From NCBI RefSeq assembly GCF_965196975.1, contig NZ_OZ239981.1:2294001-2358000 (forward strand): DNA of 64,000 bases, given 5' to 3'. This document shows positions 9,196-17,502 of this stretch, piece after piece (position 1 is the first letter of the stretch; the number at the start of each line of letters is the position of its first letter). Below the pieces are notes generated by a model that searched no databases, was not told the DNA's origin, and saw nothing but the letters and a program-made list of their open reading frames with translations. Source of the stretch: Endozoicomonas sp965196975 (GTDB lineage: Bacteria; Pseudomonadota; Gammaproteobacteria; Pseudomonadales; Endozoicomonadaceae). Both the position numbers and the translations under genes were made by a program.

Positions 9196-9966
9196 TTAAT
9201 TCATGTACATGCCGCCATTGACATGCAGGGTCTCACCAGTGATATACCCAGCAGGCTCACTGACAAGAAAAGCAACAGAAGCAGCAATCTCTTCCGGCTG
9301 CCCAAGCCGGGCCAGAGGAATCTGTCCAAGCAGGAAGGACTGCTGCTCTTCAGGCAGCGCCTTGGTCATATCAGTTTCAATAAAGCCGGGAGCAACGGTG
9401 TTCACCGTAATGCTTCTGGAACCCACTTCACGAGCCATCGCCCTGGTGAAACCTTCAATACCAGCCTTGGCCGCTGCATAATTTGCCTGCCCCTGATTCC
9501 CCATGGAACCAACGACAGAGCTGATGTTCACTATCCGCCCCCAGCGTGCTTTGGTCATACCACGCAGGACAGCTTTACTCATACGGAAGATGGAGCTGAG
9601 ATTGGTGTCAATAACATCATCCCATTCATCATCCTTCATGCGCATCAGGATATTATCACGGGTAATGCCAGCATTGTTAATCAGAATCAGCGGTGCGCCA
9701 TATTCTGCGCTGACCGCCTTGACCACTGCCTGACACTCATCCGCTGACGTTACGTTCAACGCCATACCCTGACCTTGAATACCTTCCGCCTGCAAAGCTT
9801 CAGTAATGGCAGCCGCACCGGACTCAGAAGTCGCCGTGCCGATCACCGTGGCTCCAGCTTTACCCAGGGAAATCGCTATTGCTTTGCCAATACCACGACT
9901 GGCACCGGTAACCAGAGCAACTTTACCCTTCAGACCCTGTCCTTCCAGCTCTCTTTCAACTGTCAT
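9196..9966 (-). CDS. fabG: 3-oxoacyl-[acyl-carrier-protein] reductase
   Basis: The 256-residue short-chain dehydrogenase reduces 3-ketoacyl-ACP with NADPH. The Rossmann motif TGASRGIG is at residues 20-27, NNAG at 97-100, and the catalytic residues are S150, Y163 and K167. About 8 residues precede the usual start (the family normally begins close to LKGKVALVTG), so the true start may be slightly downstream. It is preceded by fabD with a 14-base gap and followed by acpP, the standard order. Confidence 0.95.
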   Translation of the reverse strand: MTVERELEGQGLKGKVALVTGASRGIGKAIAISLGKAGATVIGTATSESGAAAITEALQAEGIQGQGMALNVTSADECQAVVKAVSAEYGAPLILINNAGITRDNILMRMKDDEWDDVIDTNLSSIFRMSKAVLRGMTKARWGRIVNISSVVGSMGNQGQANYAAAKAGIEGFTRAMAREVGSRSITVNTVAPGFIETDMTKALPEEQQSFLLGQIPLARLGQPEEIAASVAFLVSEPAGYITGETLHVNGGMYMN

Positions 9967-9980
9967 TTCCTGCCTGTTCC

Positions 9981-10919
9981 TTATTGGTTAGCTTCTGCCA
10001 GCATCTGAGCCATAGCCTCAGCAGACTCCAGCGTAGCAATGGGCGCACGTCGTGCAATACGTTTATTCAATCCAGCCAGCACTTTACCAGGGCCGCACTC
10101 AGCAAACCGACCTACACCTGCAGCCATCATGGCTTCCACAGACTCAACCCAGCGCACTGGACTGTACAGCTGAGCAACCAGATTCGCCTTAAGCTGAACC
10201 GGATCTGAACAGACATCAGCAGACACATTCTGAACAACCGGAATCACCGGCTCAATCAATTCAATACCATCCAGCTCTTTCTGGAGACGCTCTGCAGCCG
10301 GCTTCATCAAGGCACAATGTGAAGGAACACTGACCGGCAGCTCGATCGCTCTCTTGGCTCCCGCTTCCTTTGCACACTCAATGGCACGCTTAACCGCTGC
10401 AACCTGACCGGCAATCACCACCTGTCCGGGTGCATTGAAATTTACCGCCTCGACAACTTCTCCCTGCGCAGCCTTCTCACAGGCAGCAACCACATCCGCA
10501 TTATCAAGGCCAATAATTGCAGCCATGGCCCCTTCACCGGATGCAACCGCTTCCTGCATGAAAAGTCCACGCAGACGGACCAACCTGACCGCATCCGCAA
10601 AATTCATCGCTCCGGCACAAACCAGTGCTGAATATTCACCCAGGCTATGCCCAGCCATCATCGCCGGCGCTTCCCCCTGACGCTCACACCAGAGACGCCA
10701 GAGCGCCACACTGGATACCAGCAGTGCAGGCTGGGTATTCTCGGTCTGATTCAATTGCTCAGCCGGGCCCTCGGAGACCATTTTCAGTAGATCAAAGCCA
10801 AGCACCTCTGCTGCTTCAGCAAACGTCGCCTGCACCACAGGCTCTGACAAATAGTCCGCCAGCATGCCAACTTGTTGAGACCCCTGCCCGGGAAAGACAA
10901 AAGCAAGCTTGTCCATCAT
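9981..10919 (-). CDS. fabD: Malonyl-CoA:ACP transacylase
   Basis: The enzyme transfers malonyl from CoA to acyl carrier protein. FPGQGSQ lies near the N-terminus and the nucleophile is in GHSLGEYSALV. With the ATG start at 10919 this serine is residue 92, the same number as in E. coli. The frame could open 7 codons earlier at a TTG (10940), but that adds residues the family lacks. The catalytic His is in VPSHCALM. It sits directly after plsX with fabH absent, and is coupled closely to fabG. Confidence 0.94.
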   Translation of the reverse strand: MMDKLAFVFPGQGSQQVGMLADYLSEPVVQATFAEAAEVLGFDLLKMVSEGPAEQLNQTENTQPALLVSSVALWRLWCERQGEAPAMMAGHSLGEYSALVCAGAMNFADAVRLVRLRGLFMQEAVASGEGAMAAIIGLDNADVVAACEKAAQGEVVEAVNFNAPGQVVIAGQVAAVKRAIECAKEAGAKRAIELPVSVPSHCALMKPAAERLQKELDGIELIEPVIPVVQNVSADVCSDPVQLKANLVAQLYSPVRWVESVEAMMAAGVGRFAECGPGKVLAGLNKRIARRAPIATLESAEAMAQMLAEANQ

Positions 10920-11127
10920 TTCAACCCGCTCTTTTTCCAAAGCGTTCTCTTACAAAGAACACCTAAATTCAATTGGATACAAAGCGAGCCATCTGGATAG
11001 AACCACTATAAAATAGGCAGTCAGACCAGAGTTCGGCCACGCTTCCCTGTAGAAAACCGGAGCAATTATAGAAAAAGTAGACAACAAGGTAAGTAAATTT
11101 ATGTTTCTGATGGCAAAAACAGGCAAA

Positions 11128-12171
11128 CTACCCTCTCAGCATCGACTCTACTTCTTCAGCTAACCGTCCAGGCACATCGCTGTCCACCTCTCTGACCGCC
11201 TCACCAATAGCGCGAAAAAAGCCTTCTTCCGTAGAGTGGCCATGGCTTTTCACCACTATCCCCTGAAGCCCCAGAAAGCTGGCACCGTTGTAAACCACAG
11301 GATCGATACTTTTATAGATTTTGCGCATTACTGGCGCAATCAGCAGGGAGAGAAAGCGACGCCATAGCGTCTGCTGAAAGGCTGCCACCAGGCTATCACG
11401 AATAAGACAGGCAACCCCTTCTCCGGTTTTCAAGGCAATATTACCGACAAAACCATCACAGACCACCACATCCGCCCGGCCGGCAAACACATCATTCCCT
11501 TCGATATAACCGATGTAGTTCAGGCGCCCATCCTCCCTCAAGAGACGGTTTGCCAACCGGACCTGCTCATTCCCCTTGATATCCTCAGTACCAACGTTCA
11601 GCAAGCCCACCCTGGGAGAAGCAATACCGCTCACAGAAGCAGCAAGCAGAGACCCCATGACAGCAAACTGATAAAGACTGTTAGCCGAACAATCAACATT
11701 GGCTCCCATATCCAGAAGCAAAACACTGCCTCCAGCACAGGGAATAGCGCCGGCTATGGCAGGACGATCAATACCGACAAAGGTTTTCAGTGCAAATCGC
11801 CCCATCGCCATCAGCGCGCCGGTATTTCCCGCACTGACACAGGCGGCTGCACGACCATCAGCAACCTGCTCAAGAGCAACCCACATGGAACTGCCCTCTT
11901 TGGCCCTGAGCGCAGAGGATGGCTTTTCGTCCATACCAATGGTCTTCTCTGCATGAATAACAGTGAGGCGAGACTGATCGAAGGAAACGGAAGAAAGGTG
12001 ATCAGCAATCAGCTTCTGATTACCAACCAGAGAAAGGTGGAGGTCCGGATAAGCATCCAGAGCCCGGAGGGCAGCCCGAATACGAGAACGGGGACTTTCG
12101 TCCCCGCTCATCACATCAAGCGCTATTCTCCGTCCTGGAGTTGCTAACCGTCCTGGCATGCAACGACTCAC
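11128..12171 (-). CDS. plsX: Phosphate acyltransferase
   Basis: The 347-residue enzyme makes acyl-phosphate from acyl-ACP for phospholipid synthesis. The N-terminal IALDVMSGDESP replaces the usual DVMGGD by one residue (G to S), and CDGFVGNIALKTGEG is the conserved C-terminal block. The start is GTG; its GTGA overlaps the rpmF stop by 4 bases, showing translational coupling. In E. coli fabH follows plsX. Here the next gene is fabD after a gap of about 200 bases, as in Pseudomonas. Confidence 0.93.
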   Translation of the reverse strand: MSRCMPGRLATPGRRIALDVMSGDESPRSRIRAALRALDAYPDLHLSLVGNQKLIADHLSSVSFDQSRLTVIHAEKTIGMDEKPSSALRAKEGSSMWVALEQVADGRAAACVSAGNTGALMAMGRFALKTFVGIDRPAIAGAIPCAGGSVLLLDMGANVDCSANSLYQFAVMGSLLAASVSGIASPRVGLLNVGTEDIKGNEQVRLANRLLREDGRLNYIGYIEGNDVFAGRADVVVCDGFVGNIALKTGEGVACLIRDSLVAAFQQTLWRRFLSLLIAPVMRKIYKSIDPVVYNGASFLGLQGIVVKSHGHSTEEGFFRAIGEAVREVDSDVPGRLAEEVESMLRG

Positions 12172-12350
12172 TCGCTGACTTTACCTTCAAGCACTTTACG
12201 GCCACGGTAGAAGCCATCAGCAGTCATGTGATGACGACGATGAGTTTCGCCGGAAGTCGCATCAACAGACAGCTGAGAAGCAGTCAGACTGTCGTGAGAA
12301 CGGCGCATGTCACGCTTGGAACGGGTTTTACGATTTTGCTGAACAGCCAT
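12168..12350 (-). CDS. rpmF: 50S ribosomal protein L32
   Basis: The 60-residue basic protein begins MAVQQNRKTRSKRDMRRSHD, the standard L32 N-terminus, and it has the later RRHHMTADGFYRGRKV block. The zinc-binding cysteines found in some L32 proteins are absent, as in the zinc-independent type. It lies between yceD and plsX, the widely conserved yceD-rpmF-plsX operon that couples ribosome and membrane lipid synthesis. Confidence 0.98.
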   Translation of the reverse strand: MAVQQNRKTRSKRDMRRSHDSLTASQLSVDATSGETHRRHHMTADGFYRGRKVLEGKVSE

Positions 12351-12370
12351 GTGTCAACTCTCCTGGATCT

Positions 12371-12931
12371 CTATTTGGGTTCGGTAGTATCTGTTTTCAG
12401 ACTGGCCAGAACACTGAACGGGTTACGACGCTTTTTCTCTTCCTCTGCCTGAGCAGCGGAAGCCTCAGCCTCTTCATCAGATTCAGTAGTAAAATCCTGC
12501 TGAACCTGGCAGGCTTCAGGCGGATGATAAGCCACGATAGGAAGGCTCAAGAGGAGCTCCTCCTCCAACAGGGGTACCAACTCCATCGGCTCCTCCTGGA
12601 GCATCAGGGGTTCATAACCCTCTGGCAGGGACCGGGCCTGCTCATCGGTCAATACACCCATCAGGTTGAGGTCTGAACGCACGGGCAGTTCTGCTACATC
12701 GAGACAGCGCTGACAAATCATTTTGAGATTTGCCTCAACATGCCCCTCAAGAACCACTCGATGATCTTCGCTCATGTAGAAATGAAGAAAGACCTTCACC
12801 TCACCCTGATCGTCAGCGAGACTGGCGACCAGTCGATCAAACTGTTTAAGCGCCAGCGAACCTTCAAACTGTAACCCCTGACGCGCGAGTTTACGCGGAT
12901 CAACGGTTTTTGGTAATTGGCCTGATAACAT
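12371..12931 (-). CDS. yceD: YceD (DUF177) family, 23S rRNA accumulation protein
   Basis: The start chosen is the ATG at 12931 (MLSGQLPKTVDPRKLA), which gives 186 residues and matches the family. The open frame continues upstream to 13135 but that part is unlike YceD and lies in the maf promoter region. The CQRCLD motif in the middle and the C-terminal KRRNPFSVLASLK stretch are diagnostic. In E. coli YceD is needed for normal 23S rRNA levels, and its gene is co-transcribed with rpmF, as appears here (20-base gap). Confidence 0.93.
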   Translation of the reverse strand: MLSGQLPKTVDPRKLARQGLQFEGSLALKQFDRLVASLADDQGEVKVFLHFYMSEDHRVVLEGHVEANLKMICQRCLDVAELPVRSDLNLMGVLTDEQARSLPEGYEPLMLQEEPMELVPLLEEELLLSLPIVAYHPPEACQVQQDFTTESDEEAEASAAQAEEEKKRRNPFSVLASLKTDTTEPK

Positions 12932-13127
12932 AAGCGCGCAATCATAGGGCGATGCCCCTTTTCTGTCAAACAACCTTTTTATCAGATTTTCAACTATTTC
13001 ATGATTAACATGCCTCAATACTGTATTTTTCACAACCTGCTTCCTGAAGGCGCAGGCGTGTTTCACAAAAATTCGAGACAATGCATACTGTGCTCGACTA
13101 TCCGCATCACCTGCGTAAAGTAGAATC

Positions 13128-13709
13128 ATGAACATACTATTAGCCTCAGGCTCCCCCTACCGGAAGCGCCTGCTTGAACGACTCAACCTGACATTCAGCC
13201 AGGCCTCACCGGACATTGACGAAACTCCTGAAGCGGGAGAGAGCGCCAGAGACTTATCAATAAGGCTTTCAAGGGAAAAAGCCATGATACTGGCAGATCA
13301 GCATCCGAACACTCTGATTATTGCCTCCGACCAGACTGCCGCTCTGAACAATACCATTCTTGGAAAACCCAGAACCCGGGAAAAGGCCATCCAACAACTC
13401 TCAAGCTGCAGTGGCAGGCAGGTCGTCTTCCACACCGGACTCTGCCTTCTGAAAACAGCTACAGAGCAGTACCAGCTGACTTGTGTGGACTACACCGTCT
13501 GGTTCCGAAAACTTTCCAGTACGCAGATTGGCACCTATATAGATGCAGAGAGCCCACTGGACTGCGCTGGCAGCTTCAAATGCGAAGGACTGGGTATAAC
13601 CCTGTTCGAAAAAATGGCTGGCGATGACCCTGACAGCCTGATTGGACTACCACTGATCACCCTGACCACCATGCTGATGAATGAAGGGGTTTACCCCATA
13701 GGCAGGTAA
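13128..13709 (+). CDS. Maf-family nucleoside triphosphate pyrophosphatase (YceF type)
   Basis: The 193-residue protein begins ILLASGSPYRKRLLERL, the Maf nucleotide-binding signature, with SREKA near residue 50 and IIASDQTAAL as the catalytic acidic motif. The YceF subfamily hydrolyses 7-methyl-GTP, and this assignment follows from its place beside yceD-rpmF. It is divergent from yceD, so both promoters lie in 12932-13127. A strong hairpin follows the stop codon. Confidence 0.92.
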   Translation: MNILLASGSPYRKRLLERLNLTFSQASPDIDETPEAGESARDLSIRLSREKAMILADQHPNTLIIASDQTAALNNTILGKPRTREKAIQQLSSCSGRQVVFHTGLCLLKTATEQYQLTCVDYTVWFRKLSSTQIGTYIDAESPLDCAGSFKCEGLGITLFEKMAGDDPDSLIGLPLITLTTMLMNEGVYPIGR

Positions 13710-13712
13710 GGT

Positions 13713-13746
13713 ACCCATCAGGTCTTCCAGAGAAGACCTGATGGGT
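13713..13746. terminator. Bidirectional terminator between maf and sppA
   Basis: A perfect 15-bp stem (ACCCATCAGGTCTTC and its complement) closes a CAGA loop, placed between the converging maf and sppA genes. T-runs are short on both sides, but the position and stability support a shared terminator. Confidence 0.75.
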
Positions 13747-13753
13747 GTTCAAA

Positions 13754-14740
13754 TCACATCAAGTGAAAACCATCACCCAGCGCTTCCACCAGAGTGGCGC
13801 TGACACCAGCCCCAAAATCCCGGGCAAATTTTTCCAGCGGTGAAAGACGGAAGGTATAATCAACAATATCCTCCTCACCCACCACTTCACGAGCCACATA
13901 ACCCGCACTGCCCAGACCATCAATCAGACCAAGTGTTTTGGCCTGTTCTCCAGACCAGACCATGCCAGAGAAGATGTCCGACCGATCCACAAGCCGATCA
14001 CCACGCCCGGTTTTAACCGCATCAATAAACTGCTGATGAATAGTATCCAGCGACTCCTGCCATTGGGCTGCTGCTTCGCGGTCCACGGACTGAAACGGAT
14101 CAAGAAATGCCTTATTTTCACCGGAGGTATAGGTTCTGCGGGTAACCCCCAGCTTTTCCATCGCCCCGACAAAACCAAAGCCTGAAGAAATAACACCGAT
14201 AGAACCCACCAGACTGGCTTTGTCAGCGTAAATTTCATCAGCGGCCGCGGCAATGTAATACCCACCAGACGCACCAATATCCATAATGACCGCATAAAGA
14301 GGCGTATCCTTATGCAGATCACGCAGTCTGAGAATCTCATCATAGATGTAACCAGACTGCACAGGGCTACCACCCGGGCTGTTAATCCTCAGAATGACCG
14401 CTTTAGTACCTGGATCCTCAAATGCTGAACGCAACCCCGACACCACGACATCTGCATCCACATCACCACCACCAATCTGGCCATCAATCTCCACCAGGGC
14501 CGTATGCTCACCAGAGTCATTACTGATCGCTACATCATTAATATTGGTGGCGTTATAAATGACAGCAACGGAAAAGAACAACCAGCCAAACGTCAGCAGT
14601 TTAAAAAATATACTCCACCGTCTGGAACGACGCTGCTCCAGCAACGCCCCTTTAGCCAGGGCATCCACCAGATCCCAGGCTCGATTACTGTCAAGGCGAT
14701 CCTGCGCCTCAGACGAGGACTCCCGCCACTTGTCCTGCAT
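13754..14740 (-). CDS. Signal peptide peptidase SppA-type S49 protease
   Basis: The 328-residue protein has a cytoplasmic tail, one membrane helix (about 44-63) and a single S49 domain. The Ser/Lys dyad is S158 in DIGASGGYY and K210 in SGENKAF, with the family's 52-residue spacing. It is the short, single-domain form (as in Pseudomonas and Gram-positive SppA), not the double-domain E. coli SppA. Members degrade signal peptides and misfolded proteins at the inner membrane. It is followed downstream on the opposite side by maf; upstream are the HAD phosphatase and rluC, probably in one operon. Confidence 0.92.
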   Translation of the reverse strand: MQDKWRESSSEAQDRLDSNRAWDLVDALAKGALLEQRRSRRWSIFFKLLTFGWLFFSVAVIYNATNINDVAISNDSGEHTALVEIDGQIGGGDVDADVVVSGLRSAFEDPGTKAVILRINSPGGSPVQSGYIYDEILRLRDLHKDTPLYAVIMDIGASGGYYIAAAADEIYADKASLVGSIGVISSGFGFVGAMEKLGVTRRTYTSGENKAFLDPFQSVDREAAAQWQESLDTIHQQFIDAVKTGRGDRLVDRSDIFSGMVWSGEQAKTLGLIDGLGSAGYVAREVVGEEDIVDYTFRLSPLEKFARDFGAGVSATLVEALGDGFHLM

Positions 14741-14786
14741 AACAACCCCTTAAAATGTCCACTCAAATTGCCTGAATAATCTCAGA

Positions 14787-15452
14787 CTAAATACCCAGCC
14801 AGACGAGAACACTTTCAAAATTCTCGGCAACATATACCGGCTCAAAGGCCTGAAGAGACTCATGAGAGCCTGCCCCATAGGTTACTGCCAGCGCATCAGT
14901 ACCAGCCCTATGGGCCATCTCCATATCAAAACCAGAGTCTCCAATCATCAATACTTGATCAGGCAACACCTGGAACCGCGCCATAAGCTGCTCAATCATA
15001 TCCGGATCAGGTTTTGACCTGGCATCATCGGCAGTCAGACTTGCATCAAAAAAAGACTCCAAGCCATTTGCCGCCATGGATCGCTGCAACCCTGGACGAC
15101 GCTTGCCTGTAGCAACCGCCAGAATGGCATTGCTTTTCCTGATGGCGGTCATCCCAGCTTCCACTCCCGAAAATGGCCGGGATGGTGACTGTTCCAATTC
15201 ACTGTGATGATGTTTGTAAGCCATCCGCAGCCGCCGATTCCCCTCATCCGACAATTCCGGATACAACCTCTGCAGCGCTGGCCCAAGACTCAGCCCGACA
15301 ACACTGCGATAAAGAGCATCTCCCAGAACAGGCAGCGCCTCTTCCAACGCCGCCCGTCTCAACGCTTCAGCAATATTCGGAATGGAGTCAACCAGTGTCC
15401 CATCCCAGTCAAAAACAATCAGAGCATATTTATCAATTCTTCGATCCGACAT
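14787..15452 (-). CDS. HAD-superfamily phosphatase (phosphoglycolate phosphatase-like)
   Basis: The 221-residue protein is a HAD hydrolase of subfamily IA. Motif I is DWDGTLVDS (about 14-22) with the nucleophile Asp, motif II is VATGK, and motif IV is GDSGFDMEMA. The helical cap lies between motifs I and II. Homologues between rluC and sppA are widespread in gammaproteobacteria, but the substrate of this group is not fixed. The start is 10 bases after the rluC stop, so co-transcription is likely. Confidence 0.88.
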   Translation of the reverse strand: MSDRRIDKYALIVFDWDGTLVDSIPNIAEALRRAALEEALPVLGDALYRSVVGLSLGPALQRLYPELSDEGNRRLRMAYKHHHSELEQSPSRPFSGVEAGMTAIRKSNAILAVATGKRRPGLQRSMAANGLESFFDASLTADDARSKPDPDMIEQLMARFQVLPDQVLMIGDSGFDMEMAHRAGTDALAVTYGAGSHESLQAFEPVYVAENFESVLVWLGI

Positions 15453-15462
15453 CCAGCATTCC

Positions 15463-16602
15463 CTACTCTCCTTTCAAAACTGATAACACCTCTGCAAGAT
15501 CCTCCGGCAAAGGGGCTTCAACCTTCAATCTTTTACCATCCAGCAAATCAAACTCGATACTGGCCGCATGCAGGAACAACCTGTTAAGGCCAAATTGCTT
15601 CTGAGACTGGTTATCCGCATCCATACCGTATTTCCCATCCCCGGCAATGGGGTGCCCCGCATGCAGACAGTGAACACGAATCTGATGGGTTCGACCGGTG
15701 ATAGGGTAAGCCTCAACCAGCGTCATATTCGGAAAACGATCCAGCACGCGAAAAGCCGTCCGGGACTTTTTACCGTCCACATGCACCCGGACCATACGTT
15801 CTCCTGACTGAAGAACATTCTTCAGCAGCGGAGCATTCACCAACTGTTTTCTGGCCGGCCATTTTCCGACTACCAATGCATGGTACAGCTTTTCAACTTT
15901 TTCTTTCTGCTGCAACTGATTATGAAGATGACGCAGCATGCTGCGGCGCTTGGCAATCACCAGACAACCAGAGGTATCTCGATCCAGTCGATGCACCAAC
16001 TCAAGAGTACGGTTTTCCGGCCTAAGCTGGCGAAGCGCTTCAATCACTCCGTAAGACAGGCCACTCCCACCGTGCACAGCAAGCCCAGACGGTTTATTGA
16101 TGATCAGCAGCAGATCATCTTCATAGAGAACCGCCTTTTCCAACTGAGCAATCACACTGTCAGCCGGCCTCACCGGAGCCTCCCTTTCCGCTATTCTGAC
16201 CGGAGGAATACGAACAACATCATTCAACTCGAGGCGGTAGTCTGCGGTTACACGCTTTTTATTAACTCGCACCTCGCCCTTACGAACAATACGGTAGATC
16301 CTTGTCTTGGGCACCCCCTTAAGCACCCTCAAAAGAAAGTTATCAACACGCTGACCCGCCGCATCGTCATCAATGGTAATAAAATGAACTTTCGCCACTT
16401 CAACGCCACCATCAACGACCTCCTTATCAATAGAAGGCTGTTCCTTTGGCTTTCGAAAGAAAGCATTTTTCTCCGAACACGCTCGCTCAGCCTCACGACC
16501 AGAAACCACCACCCCAGCCCTACCAGGCTTCTGGACACCTTTCCTGTGAGTGGAACGGCCTTTACCATTAATATTGCGCGTTTGTTTCAATCGTCTAACC
16601 AC
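15463..16602 (-). CDS. rluC: 23S rRNA pseudouridine 955/2504/2580 synthase
   Basis: The protein makes three pseudouridines in 23S rRNA. It has an S4 RNA-binding domain (about 83-140 in this frame) and a RluA-type catalytic domain with the key Asp in HRLDRDTSG (D207). The frame opens at a GTG and carries about 70 basic residues before the S4 domain that the family normally lacks. An in-frame GTG in GGVEVAKV, about 20 bases after AAGGAGG, could be the true start. It is divergent from rne, its usual neighbour. The N-terminal extension is either an unusual tail or non-coding. Confidence 0.9.
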   Translation of the reverse strand: MVRRLKQTRNINGKGRSTHRKGVQKPGRAGVVVSGREAERACSEKNAFFRKPKEQPSIDKEVVDGGVEVAKVHFITIDDDAAGQRVDNFLLRVLKGVPKTRIYRIVRKGEVRVNKKRVTADYRLELNDVVRIPPVRIAEREAPVRPADSVIAQLEKAVLYEDDLLLIINKPSGLAVHGGSGLSYGVIEALRQLRPENRTLELVHRLDRDTSGCLVIAKRRSMLRHLHNQLQQKEKVEKLYHALVVGKWPARKQLVNAPLLKNVLQSGERMVRVHVDGKKSRTAFRVLDRFPNMTLVEAYPITGRTHQIRVHCLHAGHPIAGDGKYGMDADNQSQKQFGLNRLFLHAASIEFDLLDGKRLKVEAPLPEDLAEVLSVLKGE

Positions 16603-17502
16603 ATATCTGTTTATGCAAAGTCGCAGCCCAAAAGCTTTACCCTAACCATTTGAGATAAAAAGGCTTTCAAGGCTTACCGCTATTTTCGTTCAGGTAATGT
16701 TATCAGCTTTGTGTCATTTGAAGCACTTACAGATTACTGATATAGTTGTGGCAATGCCTTGTAACTATCCGAAGAGGCAGTTCGATTTACGAAGCCTGAG
16801 CATGCCCCCAAGAGGAATGGTATCACTCAAATTCCGCTAAACGGGCCGAAAAATAAACTGGAGATACGTTTTACCCGATGAACAAGTCCGGGTTAAGTAA
16901 CTTCAGGAATAGCCGCTCAGGCACACATCATGGCAGATGAACCAGTTGCATCCCTCCCGGAGGGCATGAGTTCCTGCCATGATTGCTGAATGATTAAAGA
17001 CCACGGCCACAGCCGTGATAGATAAACAGTGCCACCCAAGATCAGAGGTTGCGCTCCCGATGCCAGGGATGAGGAAAAGCGGACGGGTCATACGCTAGTG
17101 AAAGGCTCAGTGATACCTGTGAACGTATCCACAACCAGCCAGAAGCGCCCGATCAACGCATCTCCCCACTTTGCATCCGGTCAACATACGGATGCGGATT
17201 GCTATATCGTTACAGCCTTATCCTTGAAATAAGTCCGGCTGTAAGTCTGATAGTTGGTTACAACCGACCATACCGCTCTACACGCGGTTGTCGGCCTGTG
17301 TACAGTCGGGTAGCACCGAAGAGTTTGTACAGAAGCTGAAGGAAACCAGTTGCACTGTCAGCCACCGCGAATACGTCAAGTGGCAGGCCGGGTTCTTCCA
17401 GAAACACGATGGATTGCCCGTGAAACAATGGATGCGCTGGATTAACCGAAAGTCACGAACAACTCTGGCTGATTAGGGTAGCCATTAGCAATTTGGTACT
17501 CT
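16603..17502 (+). promoter_or_regulatory. Long structured leader and promoter region of rne
   Basis: This 900-base region separates rluC and rne. It holds at least four stable stem-loops in the rne direction: 16927-16983 (10-bp outer stem ATCATGGCAG with an inner CCCTC/GAGGG hairpin), 17002-17017 (CACGGC/GCCGTG), 17210-17244 (TTACAGCC/GGCTGTAA enclosing CTTAT/ATAAG) and 17264-17294 (CCGAC/GTCGG enclosing CCGC/GCGG). E. coli rne has a 361-base leader with hairpins that RNase E senses to control its own message. The same kind of autoregulation is likely here but is inferred from layout, not from matching sequence. A 62-codon frame from 17288 has a TTG start and no clear support. Confidence 0.6.

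Noticed and set aside
12932..13135. N-terminal extension of the yceD frame
   Set aside because: The family starts at MLSGQLPKTVDP (12931); the extra 68 codons are unlike YceD and overlap the maf promoter.
17288..17476. 62-codon frame in the rne leader
   Set aside because: TTG start, no clear ribosome binding site, and it begins in the last leader hairpin. It could be an upstream peptide, but the support is too weak.
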